In this document: one piece after another, positions 7,772-16,844 of the stretch | Layout: every line of letters starts with the position of its first letter | Numbering within the stretch: position 1 is the first letter of the stretch | NCBI GenBank assembly: GCA_028693165.1 | Contig: JAQUVX010000022.1 | Coordinates: forward strand, 1 to 64,000 | DNA: 64,000 bases | From: Lachnospiraceae bacterium | GTDB lineage: Bacteria > Bacillota > Clostridia > Lachnospirales > Lachnospiraceae | Direction of reading: 5' to 3' | Made by a program: the position numbers and the translations under genes | The notes under the pieces: model-generated | The model's input: only the letters and a program-made list of their open reading frames with translations | Told to the model about the DNA's origin: nothing | The model's database searches: none

Positions 7772-9530
7772 GACAGGCATTATTTACGGAATCAACGGCC
7801 CAATCATCCATCTGAAGGGCGATGCCGGATTCATGATGAACGAGATGGTTTACGTCGGTTCTGAAAATCTGGTAGGCGAGGTCATCGGACTGAAATCCAA
7901 CGACACCATCGTCCAGGTTTATGAGGAAACCACCGGGATCAAACCGGGCGAGATCGTGACCGGAACCGGAGCACCGGTATCCGTCACGCTGGCACCTGGT
8001 ATCCTGACCAATATTTTCGACGGTATTGAACGGCCCTTAAGTGAGATCGCGAAGACCGGCGGCGCATACATCAGCCGTGGTGTCAATGTGGATTCTCTGG
8101 ACACCACAAAGAAATGGCAGACGCACATGACCGTCAAAAAGGGCGACCGCGTATTCGGCGGCACCATCATCGCAGAAGTTCCGGAGACCCCGGCAATCAC
8201 CCACAAGGTTATGATTCCGCCGGACAAAGAGGGCTACGTCTTAGACGTGGTCGCAGACGGTGAGTACACGATCAATGAACCGCTTCTGACTCTGCAGCTG
8301 GCTGATTCCAGCGAGATCAAGATCACGATGACGCAGAAATGGCCGATCCGTGTGGCACGTCCTGCGGCAAAGCGTTTCCCGGCATCCCAGCCGCTGGTGA
8401 CCGGACAGCGTATCCTCGATACCCTGTTCCCGCTTGCCAAGGGCGGCACCGCTGCCATCCCGGGCGGATTCGGTACCGGAAAGACCATGACCCAGCATCA
8501 GATCGCAAAATGGTCTGACGCCAATATTATCATCTACATCGGTTGCGGAGAGCGCGGCAACGAGATGACCCAGGTACTGGAAGAGTTCTCCCAGCTGATC
8601 GACCCAAAGAGCGGCAACCCGCTGATGGACCGCACCACCCTGATCGCCAACACCTCCAACATGCCGGTTGCCGCCCGTGAGGCGAGCCTTTACTCTGGCC
8701 TGACGCTGGCCGAGTATTACCGCGATATGGGCTATCATGTGGCCATCATGGCTGACTCCACCTCCCGTTGGGCCGAGGCTCTGCGAGAGCTGTCCGGACG
8801 TCTGGAGGAGATGCCGGCCGAGGAAGGTTTCCCGGCATACTTGGCTTCCAAGCTCTCCGCATTCTATGAGCGCGCCGGCATGATGCAGAACTTAAACGGC
8901 AGCGAAGGCAGCGTCACCATCATCGGTGCCGTATCCCCGCAGGGCGGAGATTTCTCCGAGCCGGTCACCCAGAACACCAAGCGTTTCGTCCGCTGCTTCT
9001 GGGGTCTGGATAAGAACCTGGCCTACGCGAGACATTTCCCGGCCATCTCCTGGCTGACCAGCTATTCCGAGTATTTGAATGACCTCGGCTCCTGGTACAC
9101 CGAGAAGGTGGATAAGAAATTCGTGGATTACCGCAACCAGATCGTCTACCTGCTTTCTCAGGAAAGCAGCCTGATGGAGATCGTCAAATTGATCGGCGGC
9201 GACGTCCTTCCGGACGACCAGAAGCTGATCCTCGAGATCGCCAAGGTGATCCGTGTCGGATTCCTGCAGCAGAATGCGTTCCACAAAGACGACACCTGCG
9301 TTCCGATGGAAAAGCAGTTTAAGATGATGGATATCATCCTGTACCTGTACAAGAAATCCCGCTCCCTGATCTCCATGGGGATGCCGATGTCCGTGCTGAA
9401 GCAGGATCCGATCTACGACAAGGTCATCGCGATCAAATACGATGTGCCGAACGACCATCTGGAAATGCTGGATGATTACAAGAAACAGATTGATAAGTTC
9501 TACGATGATGTCGTAGAGCGGAATGCATAA
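7764..9530 (+). CDS. ntpA: V-type ATPase catalytic subunit A
   Basis: Catalytic nucleotide-binding subunit of the V1 head. The 588 residues match the family. The Walker A loop GGFGTGKT spans 234-241 (K240). Other A-subunit marks are IGCGERGNEM, the MADSTSRWAEALRE segment and the long non-homologous insert near residues 110-200 that separates A subunits from F-type beta. The start ATG follows GAAGGAGG and lies inside the end of ntpE. It is followed after 15 bp by ntpB. Confidence 0.97.
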   Translation: MAKTGIIYGINGPIIHLKGDAGFMMNEMVYVGSENLVGEVIGLKSNDTIVQVYEETTGIKPGEIVTGTGAPVSVTLAPGILTNIFDGIERPLSEIAKTGGAYISRGVNVDSLDTTKKWQTHMTVKKGDRVFGGTIIAEVPETPAITHKVMIPPDKEGYVLDVVADGEYTINEPLLTLQLADSSEIKITMTQKWPIRVARPAAKRFPASQPLVTGQRILDTLFPLAKGGTAAIPGGFGTGKTMTQHQIAKWSDANIIIYIGCGERGNEMTQVLEEFSQLIDPKSGNPLMDRTTLIANTSNMPVAAREASLYSGLTLAEYYRDMGYHVAIMADSTSRWAEALRELSGRLEEMPAEEGFPAYLASKLSAFYERAGMMQNLNGSEGSVTIIGAVSPQGGDFSEPVTQNTKRFVRCFWGLDKNLAYARHFPAISWLTSYSEYLNDLGSWYTEKVDKKFVDYRNQIVYLLSQESSLMEIVKLIGGDVLPDDQKLILEIAKVIRVGFLQQNAFHKDDTCVPMEKQFKMMDIILYLYKKSRSLISMGMPMSVLKQDPIYDKVIAIKYDVPNDHLEMLDDYKKQIDKFYDDVVERNA

Positions 9531-9545
9531 GGAGGGCTGATCACA

Positions 9546-10967
9546 ATGGCAATCGAATATTTAGGTTTAAGTGCGATCAACGGCCCGATGGTCGTCCTGG
9601 AGGGCATCCAGGAAGCCGCTTATGATGAGATCGTAGAGATGACCATCGATGGAACCAAAAAGAAGCTTGGCCGCATCATCGAGGTCTATGAGGACAAGGC
9701 CATCATTCAGGTATTTGAAGGTACCGAGGGCCTTTCCCTGAGAAATGTACACACACGGCTGACCGGGCACCCGATGGAGCTTGGCGTGTCGGAGGAAATG
9801 CTGGGCCGCACCATGAACGGCATCGGTGTTCCCATCGACGGTCTGGGCGAGATCATCCCGGAGAAAATGCTGGATGTCAACGGCAAACCGCTTAACCCGG
9901 TGACCCGTGAATATCCGCGTAACTACATTCGTACCGGTATCTCGGCAATTGACGGTCTGATGACCCTGATCCGCGGGCAGAAGCTGCCGATCTTCTCCGG
10001 CAATGGTCTTCCGCATGATCAGCTTGCAGCGCAGATCGTACAGCAGGCTTCCCTGGGCGATGATTCCGATGAGGAGTTCGCGATCGTGTTCGCCGCCATG
10101 GGCGTCAAGCATGACGTGGCCGAATTCTTCCGCAAGACCTTTGACGAGAGCGGCGTTTCGTCCCACGTAGCCATGTTCATCAATCTGGCCAACGATCCGG
10201 TCGTGGAGCGTCTGATCACCCCGAAGGTGGCGCTGACGCTGGCTGAGTATCTGGCCTTTGAGAAAAACATGCACATCCTGGTAATCCTGACGGATATGAC
10301 CTCCTTCGCAGAGGCCATGCGTGAGGTCTCCTCCTCCAAAGGAGAGATCCCTTCCCGTAAAGGTTTCCCAGGTTATCTGTACAGCGAGCTGGCTGCCCTT
10401 TATGAGCGCGCCGGTATCGTAAAAGGCATCAACGGCTCCGTCACCCAGATTCCGATTCTGACCATGCCAAACGATGATATTACCCACCCGATTCCTGACT
10501 TAACCGGATACATTACCGAGGGCCAGATCGTGCTGGATCGAAACTTAAACGGCCAGTCCGTCTACCCGCCGATCAATGTGCTGCCGAGCCTGTCCCGACT
10601 GATGAAGGATGGTATCGGTGAGGGCTTTACCCGGGCAGACCATCAGGACGTTGCCAACCAGCTCTTCTCCTGCTACGCAAAGGTGGGCGACGCAAGAGCG
10701 CTGGCCTCCGTCATCGGTGAAGATGAGCTGTCTCCGCTGGACAAGAAATATCTGCTGTTCGGCAAAGAATTCGAGAAGAATTTCGTCGGGCAGGATCCGC
10801 ATGACAACCGAAACATCTTAAAGACACTGGAGATCGGCTGGAATCTGCTCGGCCTGCTTCCGCGTGCGGAGCTGGATCGAATCGATACGAAGGTTCTGGA
10901 TCAATATTACAAACCTGTCACTCTGGATGAGAACGGAGATCTGGTTGCTGCTGTCGCTGAAGCATAA
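9546..10967 (+). CDS. ntpB: V-type ATPase regulatory subunit B
   Basis: Non-catalytic partner of subunit A in the hexameric head. The 473 residues are standard. The P-loop is degenerate ([15 protein letters not shown] in place of GxxxxGKT), as expected for B subunits. [16 protein letters not shown] and [18 protein letters not shown] are family-typical. The start has AAGGAGG about 7 nt upstream. It lies in an unbroken A-B-D run. Confidence 0.97.
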   Translation: MAIEYLGLSAINGPMVVLEGIQEAAYDEIVEMTIDGTKKKLGRIIEVYEDKAIIQVFEGTEGLSLRNVHTRLTGHPMELGVSEEMLGRTMNGIGVPIDGLGEIIPEKMLDVNGKPLNPVTREYPRNYIRTGISAIDGLMTLIRGQKLPIFSGNGLPHDQLAAQIVQQASLGDDSDEEFAIVFAAMGVKHDVAEFFRKTFDESGVSSHVAMFINLANDPVVERLITPKVALTLAEYLAFEKNMHILVILTDMTSFAEAMREVSSSKGEIPSRKGFPGYLYSELAALYERAGIVKGINGSVTQIPILTMPNDDITHPIPDLTGYITEGQIVLDRNLNGQSVYPPINVLPSLSRLMKDGIGEGFTRADHQDVANQLFSCYAKVGDARALASVIGEDELSPLDKKYLLFGKEFEKNFVGQDPHDNRNILKTLEIGWNLLGLLPRAELDRIDTKVLDQYYKPVTLDENGDLVAAVAEA

Positions 10968-10981
10968 GGGAGGAAACGCCA

Positions 10982-11599
10982 ATGGATCCAAATACATTTC
11001 CCACTAAGGGAAACCTGATTCTGGCAAAGAATTCTCTGGCGCTGGCCAGTCAGGGATATGATCTGATGGACAAGAAGCGCAACATCCTGCTGCGTGAGCT
11101 GATGGGTCTGATCGATCAGGCAAAGGGAATTCAGTCCGAGATTGACTCAACCTTTACCGCGGCTTATACTGCACTTCAGAAGGCCAACATCGAACTTGGC
11201 ATCAATTTCGTGCAGGATATCAGCGCTTCCATTCCCCTGGACGACACCGTTCGGATCAAGACCCGAAGCATCATGGGCACGGAGATTCCGCTGGTTCAGC
11301 ACGAACCGACGCCTCCGGCACTGACCTACGCCTTTTACAGCACCAGTGAATCTTTGGATGAGGCGCGGCTGAACTTCGAGAAGGTCAAGGAGCTGACCAT
11401 CAAACTTTCCATGGTGGAGAATTCCGCCTACCGGCTTGCCGCCAGCATCCACAAGACCCAGAAGCGTGCCAACGCGCTGAAGAATATCACGATTCCGACC
11501 TATCAGGGCCTGGTAACCAACATCAGCAACGCGCTGGAGGAAAAAGACCGGGAAGAATTCACCCGCCTGAAGGTCATCAAACGAAACAGGGAAAAATAA
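10982..11599 (+). CDS. ntpD: V-type ATPase subunit D (central rotor shaft)
   Basis: Coiled-coil shaft inside the A3B3 head. The 205 residues begin with the typical FPTKGNLILAKNSLALASQG helix and end with the second helix (RRL-like segment RANALKNITIPTYQ). It is the last gene of the operon. No terminator is visible between its stop and the promoter four bases later, so operon transcripts probably run into the lysine riboswitch and end at its terminator. Confidence 0.95.
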   Translation: MDPNTFPTKGNLILAKNSLALASQGYDLMDKKRNILLRELMGLIDQAKGIQSEIDSTFTAAYTALQKANIELGINFVQDISASIPLDDTVRIKTRSIMGTEIPLVQHEPTPPALTYAFYSTSESLDEARLNFEKVKELTIKLSMVENSAYRLAASIHKTQKRANALKNITIPTYQGLVTNISNALEEKDREEFTRLKVIKRNREK

Positions 11600-11602
11600 T
11601 GA

Positions 11603-11631
11603 TTGACAGCCCTGTGAAAACGTCTTATGAT
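11603..11631 (+). promoter_or_regulatory. Strong sigma-A promoter for the riboswitch transcript
   Basis: TTGACA (11603-11608), a 17-bp spacer and TATGAT (11626-11631). It lies only 3 bp past the ntpD stop and about 25 bp before the riboswitch P1 stem. Confidence 0.8.
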
Positions 11632-11655
11632 AATAACGTCAATTACAAATAAATC

Positions 11656-11822
11656 AGCAATAGAGGTGCGAACCTTATCAGTAACAGTCCCGAGGGAACG
11701 GAGATCCCGCAGAAGGACTGTGAAAGGAAGCTTCGCCGAAACCGCCGGCATTCCCGTTGTCTGCGAGTTGGGGCACAGTTTAAGAGACTGTGCACTCTCA
11801 CCAGATGGTGGAGGAGCTATTG
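11656..11822 (+). promoter_or_regulatory. Lysine riboswitch (L box)
   Basis: The leader carries the lysine aptamer core in order: AGAGGTGCG, TCAGTA, a first hairpin arm, CTGTGAAAGG, CGCCGAAA, then GTTGGGG, ACTGTGCA and GGAGGAGCTAT. The 5' AATAG (11659-11663) pairs with CTATT (11817-11821) to close P1. An intrinsic terminator follows at 11843. By family knowledge this layout switches the downstream genes off when lysine is abundant. The ligand call rests on the conserved core blocks, which match known L boxes closely. Confidence 0.9.
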
Positions 11823-11842
11823 GTTCATGCATAGATCTATGA

Positions 11843-11873
11843 AGCAGTGGTGTTCGTATACCACTGCTTTTTT
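11843..11873 (+). terminator. Riboswitch expression-platform terminator
   Basis: AGCAGTGG pairs with CCACTGCT around a short loop and is followed by a run of Ts. It sits between the aptamer and the symporter gene, so it is probably the regulated attenuator. Confidence 0.85.
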
Positions 11874-11921
11874 CTGTCTTAAGGGCAGAATTGCTGATAC
11901 AAATTCAAGGGGGATTTACCA

Positions 11922-13400
11922 ATGATTAATTTTCTTAACTGGCTCGACGGAATTCTGTGGGGCCTGCCGCTCATCATTCTGATGGTTGTAACGGGTTTCT
12001 ATTTTACGATCCGCTCTGGCTTCTTCCAGTTCCGTCATTTCGGCTGGATCATGCAGCGCACAATCGGGCAGATTTTCAAGAAATCATCGCCTGAGTCCAG
12101 CAATGAGAAGGGCATGCTGAGTCCGTTCGAGGCGATTTCTACTGCCGTAGGCGGCACCGTAGGCTTCGGCAATATCGCTGGTGTCGCTACCGCAGTTTCC
12201 GCAGGCGGCCCGGGTGCGATCCTGTGGATGTGGCTGACTGCCTGTCTCGGCATGATCTTAAAGCAGGTCGAGGTTACCTTGGGCTGCTACTATCGCCGCA
12301 CCAATGATAACGGCGAATCCTACGGCGGCCCGACCTACTACATGGAGCGTGGACTCGGCGAGGAACACAAGTGGGGCAAACTGTGGATAATCCCTGCCGG
12401 CATCTTTGGCGTTGGTATCTTCTCCACCTTCTTTGTAACCTCCTCCACCCTGACCGCAGCTCAGGTTGTATCCGGGGCATTTAAGCTCGGAACCTATCAG
12501 ATCGGCGGCTTTCAGATCGAGGGCGTTATCATTGTCGGCGCTCTGCTCTGCGTCCTGACCTACATCATCACCAGCGGCGGCACGAAGAAGATCGCCTCCA
12601 CCTTCAGCAAACTGGTTCCGTTTATGAGCCTGATCTATATTCTGATGGGAATCGGTATGATCCTGGTCAATATTACGCGCGTGCCGGAAGCGCTTGCTTC
12701 CATCTTCACCAACGCTTTTACCGGAACCGCTGCCATCGGCGGCTTCGCAGGCTGTGCAGTCAGCCAGATGATCCGCGTCGGCATGGCCCGTTCCGTATAT
12801 TCCAACGAGGCCGGCTGGGGTACTTCTCCTATGATCCACGCTTCTGCCAAGACCCGTCATCCGGTAGAACAGGGACTGTGGGGCTCCTTCGAGGTATTCT
12901 TTGATACCTTTATCGTGTGTTCCATCACCGCGCTTTCCGTGATTTTAAGCGGTCACTGGACCAACGGCACCAACGGCGGCACCCTGGCACTGAGCTCCTT
13001 CTCCGAGGGCTTCGGCACGGTCGGAAGTCTGCTTCTGGCGGTCATCATGATCATCTTTACCGTGACCACCTCCGGCGGCTGGTTCACCTACTACCTGGCG
13101 ATCCTGGAGCATCTGTACAAGCAGGAAGGCATCGTCAAGACCATCGTTATGAAGATTTTCTATGCGATCCGTGCACTTCCGGGTCTGCTGTGGCTGATCT
13201 ATCTGGTCAAGACCGACAACCAGGGCTTCATCTGGACCGTCGTGGACATTACCTCCGCGATTCCGACCTTCATCAACGTGGCGGTCATCCTGCTCCTGTC
13301 CGGTCAATATTTCAAGCTTCTGAAGGATTACAAGGCACGCTACCTCGGCGTGGGTGAGGTAGATCCAGATACCTGTCTGTTCTATGAGGATAGAAAATAA
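11922..13400 (+). CDS. AGCS-family sodium:amino-acid symporter
   Basis: Cation-coupled amino-acid uptake protein of the alanine/glycine:cation symporter family. The 492 residues, about eleven membrane helices, contain PFEAISTAVGGTVGFGNIAG near residue 70 and the AGCS signature NEAGWGTSPMIHASAKT near 295. The start ATG follows AAGGGGG. The gene lies directly behind the lysine riboswitch and 15 bp before an amidohydrolase. Family members usually carry alanine, glycine or glutamine, so lysine control is unexpected. The real substrate may be lysine or a lysine-containing compound (inference). Confidence 0.88.
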   Translation: MINFLNWLDGILWGLPLIILMVVTGFYFTIRSGFFQFRHFGWIMQRTIGQIFKKSSPESSNEKGMLSPFEAISTAVGGTVGFGNIAGVATAVSAGGPGAILWMWLTACLGMILKQVEVTLGCYYRRTNDNGESYGGPTYYMERGLGEEHKWGKLWIIPAGIFGVGIFSTFFVTSSTLTAAQVVSGAFKLGTYQIGGFQIEGVIIVGALLCVLTYIITSGGTKKIASTFSKLVPFMSLIYILMGIGMILVNITRVPEALASIFTNAFTGTAAIGGFAGCAVSQMIRVGMARSVYSNEAGWGTSPMIHASAKTRHPVEQGLWGSFEVFFDTFIVCSITALSVILSGHWTNGTNGGTLALSSFSEGFGTVGSLLLAVIMIIFTVTTSGGWFTYYLAILEHLYKQEGIVKTIVMKIFYAIRALPGLLWLIYLVKTDNQGFIWTVVDITSAIPTFINVAVILLLSGQYFKLLKDYKARYLGVGEVDPDTCLFYEDRK

Positions 13401-13415
13401 GAAGGGACGATTTTT

Positions 13416-15035
13416 ATGAAAACGATTTATTATAATGGTATTGTATACACCGGTACACTTCCGCTGGTGGAAGCCTTCGTCGTGGAAGATGAGCATTTCA
13501 TTTTTGCAGGAAGCAATGAAGAAGCGAAGGCGCTGGCGGTCGGCTCCAACCCGGCTGCCCGGTTCGTCGATCTGGACGGACGCTTCGTGTGCAGCGGCTT
13601 CAACGACAGCCACATGCACCTTTTAAACTATGGCAATGCTTTGAGTACCGCACAGCTTGCTGCCCATACGGAAAGTCTTGCGGATATGCTGGACTGTCTG
13701 AGCCAGTTTGAGGCAGAGCATCCGCACAGCGGCAGCGCATGGCTGATGGGACGAGGCTGGAATCAGGATTATTTCACCGATGTGAAACGGATGCCGAACC
13801 GTTATGATCTGGATCAGGTTTCCACCGAGGTTCCGATCTGCGCGGTACGTGCCTGCGGACACTGCCTTATCGTCAACAGCAAAGCATTGGAGCTGCTTGG
13901 CGTGACCGTTGACACCCCTCAGCCGGATGGCGGCCACATCGGCATCGAGGACGGTGTCCCGGACGGGCGTTTCTTCGACAACGCCATGAATCAGGTCTAT
14001 GATGCCATTCCGGTTCCGGACAAGGCAGCGCTGAAGGACATGATCCGCACGGCCTGCAAGGCGCTGAATTCCTACGGTATTACCAGCAGCCAGACCGATG
14101 ATTACTGTGTCTACCGCCAGGTGCCGTGGCAGACGGTCAATGAAGCGTATCAGGAATTGGAAGCGAGCGGCGAGCTGACGGTGCGCGTCTATGAGCAGAG
14201 CAATTTCACGACGCTTTCGGAGCTGAAGAAATTCGTAAAATCCGGCCACATGACCGGTGCCGGAAGCAGCCTGTTCAAGATCGGGCCGCTGAAGCTGCTG
14301 GGAGATGGCTCTCTTGGCTCCCGCACGGCATTCTTAAGCCAGCCTTATGCGGACGATCCCTCCACCTGCGGTCTGCCGGTATTCAGCCAGGAGACCCTGG
14401 ATGAGATGATCGGCTACGCCAACGCACAGGGCATGCAGGTGGCTGTTCACGCCATCGGCGACGCCTGCCTCGACCGCGTGCTGAACGCTTACGAAAAAGC
14501 GCTGCGTGAGCACCCGCGGAAGGATCACCGCCACGGGATTGTCCACTGTCAGATCACCCGTGCTGACCAGCTTCAGAAGATCGAGGAACTTGGCCTGCAC
14601 ATCTACGCGCAGAGCATCTTCCTCGACTACGACAATCACATCATTGAGGCGCGTGTCGGCAGGGAACTGGCGGCCACCAGCTATAACTGGAAGACCTTGA
14701 TGCGGCATGGCATCTGCGTCAGCAACGGCACCGACTGCCCGGTAGAGCTTCCGGATGCCCTGGCAAGCATGCAGTGCGCCGTGACCCGCACGACTCTTCA
14801 TGATCATGTCGGACCTTATCTGCCGGATCAGTGCTTTACCGTGCAGGAGGCGCTGGACAGCTATACCAGCTGCGGCGCGCGCGGAAGCTTCGAGGAGACT
14901 CTAAAAGGCCAGATCAAGCCGGGTATGCTGGCGGATTTTGTTGTGCTGGGTAAGAATCCATTTGAGGTTGATGTGGCGGCGATCAAGGATATCCCGGTCT
15001 GTGAGACCTGGCTGGGCGGGGTGAAGGTGTACTGA
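13416..15035 (+). CDS. YtcJ-like metal-dependent amidohydrolase
   Basis: Amidohydrolase-superfamily enzyme of the YtcJ/AepA type (539 residues, usual length). The metal-binding HxH is H66-M-H68 in FNDSHMHLL. Further ligands are suggested by AVHAIGD, HGIVHCQ and the late NGTDCP aspartate. The N-terminal and C-terminal strands form the usual beta-sandwich (DFVVLGKNPFEVD near the end). The substrate is unknown; homologues act on N-acyl or urea-type bonds. It shares the riboswitch transcript with the symporter, which suggests uptake of an amide that is then cleaved, possibly to release lysine (inference). Confidence 0.85.
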   Translation: MKTIYYNGIVYTGTLPLVEAFVVEDEHFIFAGSNEEAKALAVGSNPAARFVDLDGRFVCSGFNDSHMHLLNYGNALSTAQLAAHTESLADMLDCLSQFEAEHPHSGSAWLMGRGWNQDYFTDVKRMPNRYDLDQVSTEVPICAVRACGHCLIVNSKALELLGVTVDTPQPDGGHIGIEDGVPDGRFFDNAMNQVYDAIPVPDKAALKDMIRTACKALNSYGITSSQTDDYCVYRQVPWQTVNEAYQELEASGELTVRVYEQSNFTTLSELKKFVKSGHMTGAGSSLFKIGPLKLLGDGSLGSRTAFLSQPYADDPSTCGLPVFSQETLDEMIGYANAQGMQVAVHAIGDACLDRVLNAYEKALREHPRKDHRHGIVHCQITRADQLQKIEELGLHIYAQSIFLDYDNHIIEARVGRELAATSYNWKTLMRHGICVSNGTDCPVELPDALASMQCAVTRTTLHDHVGPYLPDQCFTVQEALDSYTSCGARGSFEETLKGQIKPGMLADFVVLGKNPFEVDVAAIKDIPVCETWLGGVKVY

Positions 15036-15112
15036 TTTCTTGACGCCGAACCGGTTTGCCGGCTTATACGACCTGGCGTTCAAACTTATTATGTGATAAA
15101 AACTACGTTTCA

Positions 15113-15147
15113 GACTGCTTCGGAATTTTCCGGAGCGGTCTTTTTTT
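15113..15147 (+). terminator. Terminator of the riboswitch operon
   Basis: GACTGCTTCGGA pairs with TCCGGAGCGGTC around ATTT, followed by seven Ts. The structure is strong and clear. Confidence 0.9.
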
Positions 15148-15200
15148 GCGTTCTTATTGCGTTCTCGTTGCATTCTCGTTGCATTCTCACAGCTTTCTCA
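15146..15200 (+). repeat. Five tandem 11-bp repeats upstream of the Trk operon
   Basis: Units TTGCGTTCTTA, TTGCGTTCTCG, TTGCATTCTCG, TTGCATTCTCA and CAGCTTTCTCA follow one another without gaps. The period is close to one helical turn. They lie between the preceding terminator and the TPR gene, where regulatory protein sites would be expected. The motif TCTCAC recurs at 15185-15190, 15196-15201 and 15216-15221. Confidence 0.7.
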
Positions 15201-15292
15201 CACCGGACAGCGACCTCTCACACCAAAGTCACAAAATACCTGTTACCATAAGCTCATGAAGTTATTCTTTTATTTGAAAGGAGGCATTCACA

Positions 15293-15685
15293 ATGAGCGT
15301 ACAGAACAACCCTGCCGACAAAGCCGAACTGAACGCGTTATGCAGTAAAGTCAGAGCGCTTGTCGGCGTTGGAAACTATCAAGTATGTACCAGTATGATC
15401 GTATCGGCCATGAGCAAATATCCTCATGCACCGCAACCGCACAATTTATTCGGTGTGCTGCTGGAAAAGCAGGGTGACCACGTTACAGCTATGAAACACT
15501 TTCGCGCTGCCTGGGCACTTGACGCGACCTATTTACCAGCTCGGCAAAACCTTGATTGCTTTGGCACATTTTTATCCTGCGGGAAATGTGCCTTTGACGA
15601 GAGCGACTGCCCCGAAGAAAAACAGGATAATTACAAAATCGAATTTGACGCACATGGCATCGGCCATGTAGTTAGGAGGGACTGA
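15293..15685 (+). CDS. TPR-type protein encoded ahead of the Trk genes
   Basis: Protein of 130 residues. Residues 15-80 form one or two tetratricopeptide helix pairs (PHNLFGVLLEKQGDHVTAMK, then AWALDATYLPARQNL). The C-terminal part holds CGKCAFDESDC, a small cysteine cluster that could bind a metal. No signal peptide is seen. The start has AAAGGAGG. It precedes trkA by 2 bp, so it belongs to the potassium operon. Its role is unknown; an adaptor or regulator of Trk is a guess from context. Confidence 0.65.
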   Translation: MSVQNNPADKAELNALCSKVRALVGVGNYQVCTSMIVSAMSKYPHAPQPHNLFGVLLEKQGDHVTAMKHFRAAWALDATYLPARQNLDCFGTFLSCGKCAFDESDCPEEKQDNYKIEFDAHGIGHVVRRD

Positions 15686-15687
15686 AT

Positions 15688-16176
15688 ATGGAACTGTTCA
15701 AGAAGAAAAAAGGGAATATGGATTACACCATTATTATCGGCTGCGGCAGATTGGGGGCCAACCTTGCAAATACACTGTCCGATGAGGATGGTAATGTTTT
15801 AGTCATTGACAAGGACAAGGATGCCTTCCGCAAACTGTCGCCCTCTTTCGGCGGCCTTACTATGACGGGCGATGCCACAGACTTTGATGTCCTGAATGAA
15901 GCGCAGATGAGCCGAGCCGGTGTCGTTGTCGCCGTAACAAATAATGACAACATCAACATTATGACCGCCCAGATCGTGCGGGAACTGTTCAAAATACAGC
16001 GTGTGATTGCAAGACTTTATGACCCGGATCGGGAATGCGTTTACCGCGAATTAGCGATTGACACGATTTGTCCCGCCGTTTTGTCCGCACAGGAAATAGA
16101 CAAGATTTTATCCCAGACCGCGAGAACTGACGACGAGAACTGTTCGGAACAGATCAGCAAGGAGGCAATCAAATGA
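15688..16176 (+). CDS. TrkA-type NAD-binding regulator of K+ uptake, single RCK-N domain
   Basis: Cytoplasmic nucleotide-binding subunit of a Trk/Ktr potassium transporter. The 162 residues contain one Rossmann RCK domain: IIIGCGRLGANLANTL near residue 15, acidic strand end VLVIDKD and TGDATD. There is no RCK-C domain, so it is shorter than classical TrkA. The start follows AGGAGGG. It overlaps the next gene by 4 bp (ATGA). Two separate TrkA-like genes suggest a hetero-oligomeric gating ring. Confidence 0.85.
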   Translation: MELFKKKKGNMDYTIIIGCGRLGANLANTLSDEDGNVLVIDKDKDAFRKLSPSFGGLTMTGDATDFDVLNEAQMSRAGVVVAVTNNDNINIMTAQIVRELFKIQRVIARLYDPDRECVYRELAIDTICPAVLSAQEIDKILSQTARTDDENCSEQISKEAIK

Positions 16177-16838
16177 AAACAAATATACTGTTGGTAGGCG
16201 GCAGGAGCAAAGCAAAATCGCTCGCTACCTCTCTTATGCACAGAGGCTACCGTGTAACCGTGATAAACGAGATCTATGAGGATTGTCTGAAATTAGCGGA
16301 AATCGACAAGCTGACCGTCATCCAGGGCGATGGAACAAAGCCATTTGTCTTAGAGGACGCAAACGCAGGAAGTGCGGATATCGCGATTGCTCTTACAAAC
16401 AAAGACGAGGACAATTTGGTGATATGCGAGCTGTGTAAAAAACAGTTCCATGTCAAAAAAACCGTCGCCCTGGTATCTGACCCGAAGAAAACAGAGTTCT
16501 TCTATTCCATGGGGATCGATCGTGTTGTCTGTGCGATTGCCGCTATCACGGATATTATTGAACAGCAGGCCGTTGTCGATAAAATGGCGACCTTGGTTCC
16601 GATTGGCGAAGGGCGCGTTAGTATTGCCGAAGTGCCGATTACAAACGCCGCGCCCGTAATCGGAAAGAAACTATGGGAAATCAATCTGCCGAAGCAGGTT
16701 ATCATTGGCTGTATCCTCCGGGGCGATACCACTATGGTGCCGCGTGGTGATACGCGTATCCTTGCCGGGGATATGCTTGTCCTCATATCCTCAGACAAAC
16801 AGGAAATGGCAGCGATTAAAGAATTGACAGGGAGGTAA
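16173..16838 (+). CDS. trkA: TrkA-type K+ uptake protein with RCK-N and RCK-C domains
   Basis: Second gating-ring protein, 221 residues. The N-terminal Rossmann domain (NILLVGGRSKAKSLATSL, later VIQGDGTKP) is followed by a C-terminal RCK-C domain (VSIAEVPI to RILAGDMLVLISSDK). The glycine motif GGRSKA departs from the usual GxGxxG, so NAD/ATP binding may be altered. The start overlaps the preceding stop as ATGA, and trkH begins 6 bp after its end. The size is the same as KtrA/CeoB proteins. Confidence 0.88.
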   Translation: MKTNILLVGGRSKAKSLATSLMHRGYRVTVINEIYEDCLKLAEIDKLTVIQGDGTKPFVLEDANAGSADIAIALTNKDEDNLVICELCKKQFHVKKTVALVSDPKKTEFFYSMGIDRVVCAIAAITDIIEQQAVVDKMATLVPIGEGRVSIAEVPITNAAPVIGKKLWEINLPKQVIIGCILRGDTTMVPRGDTRILAGDMLVLISSDKQEMAAIKELTGR

Positions 16839-16844
16839 TTTTTC

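Noticed and set aside
9567-10487. 306-codon minus-strand frame opposite ntpB
   Set aside because: A shadow of the V-ATPase B subunit gene, which is certain from its sequence.
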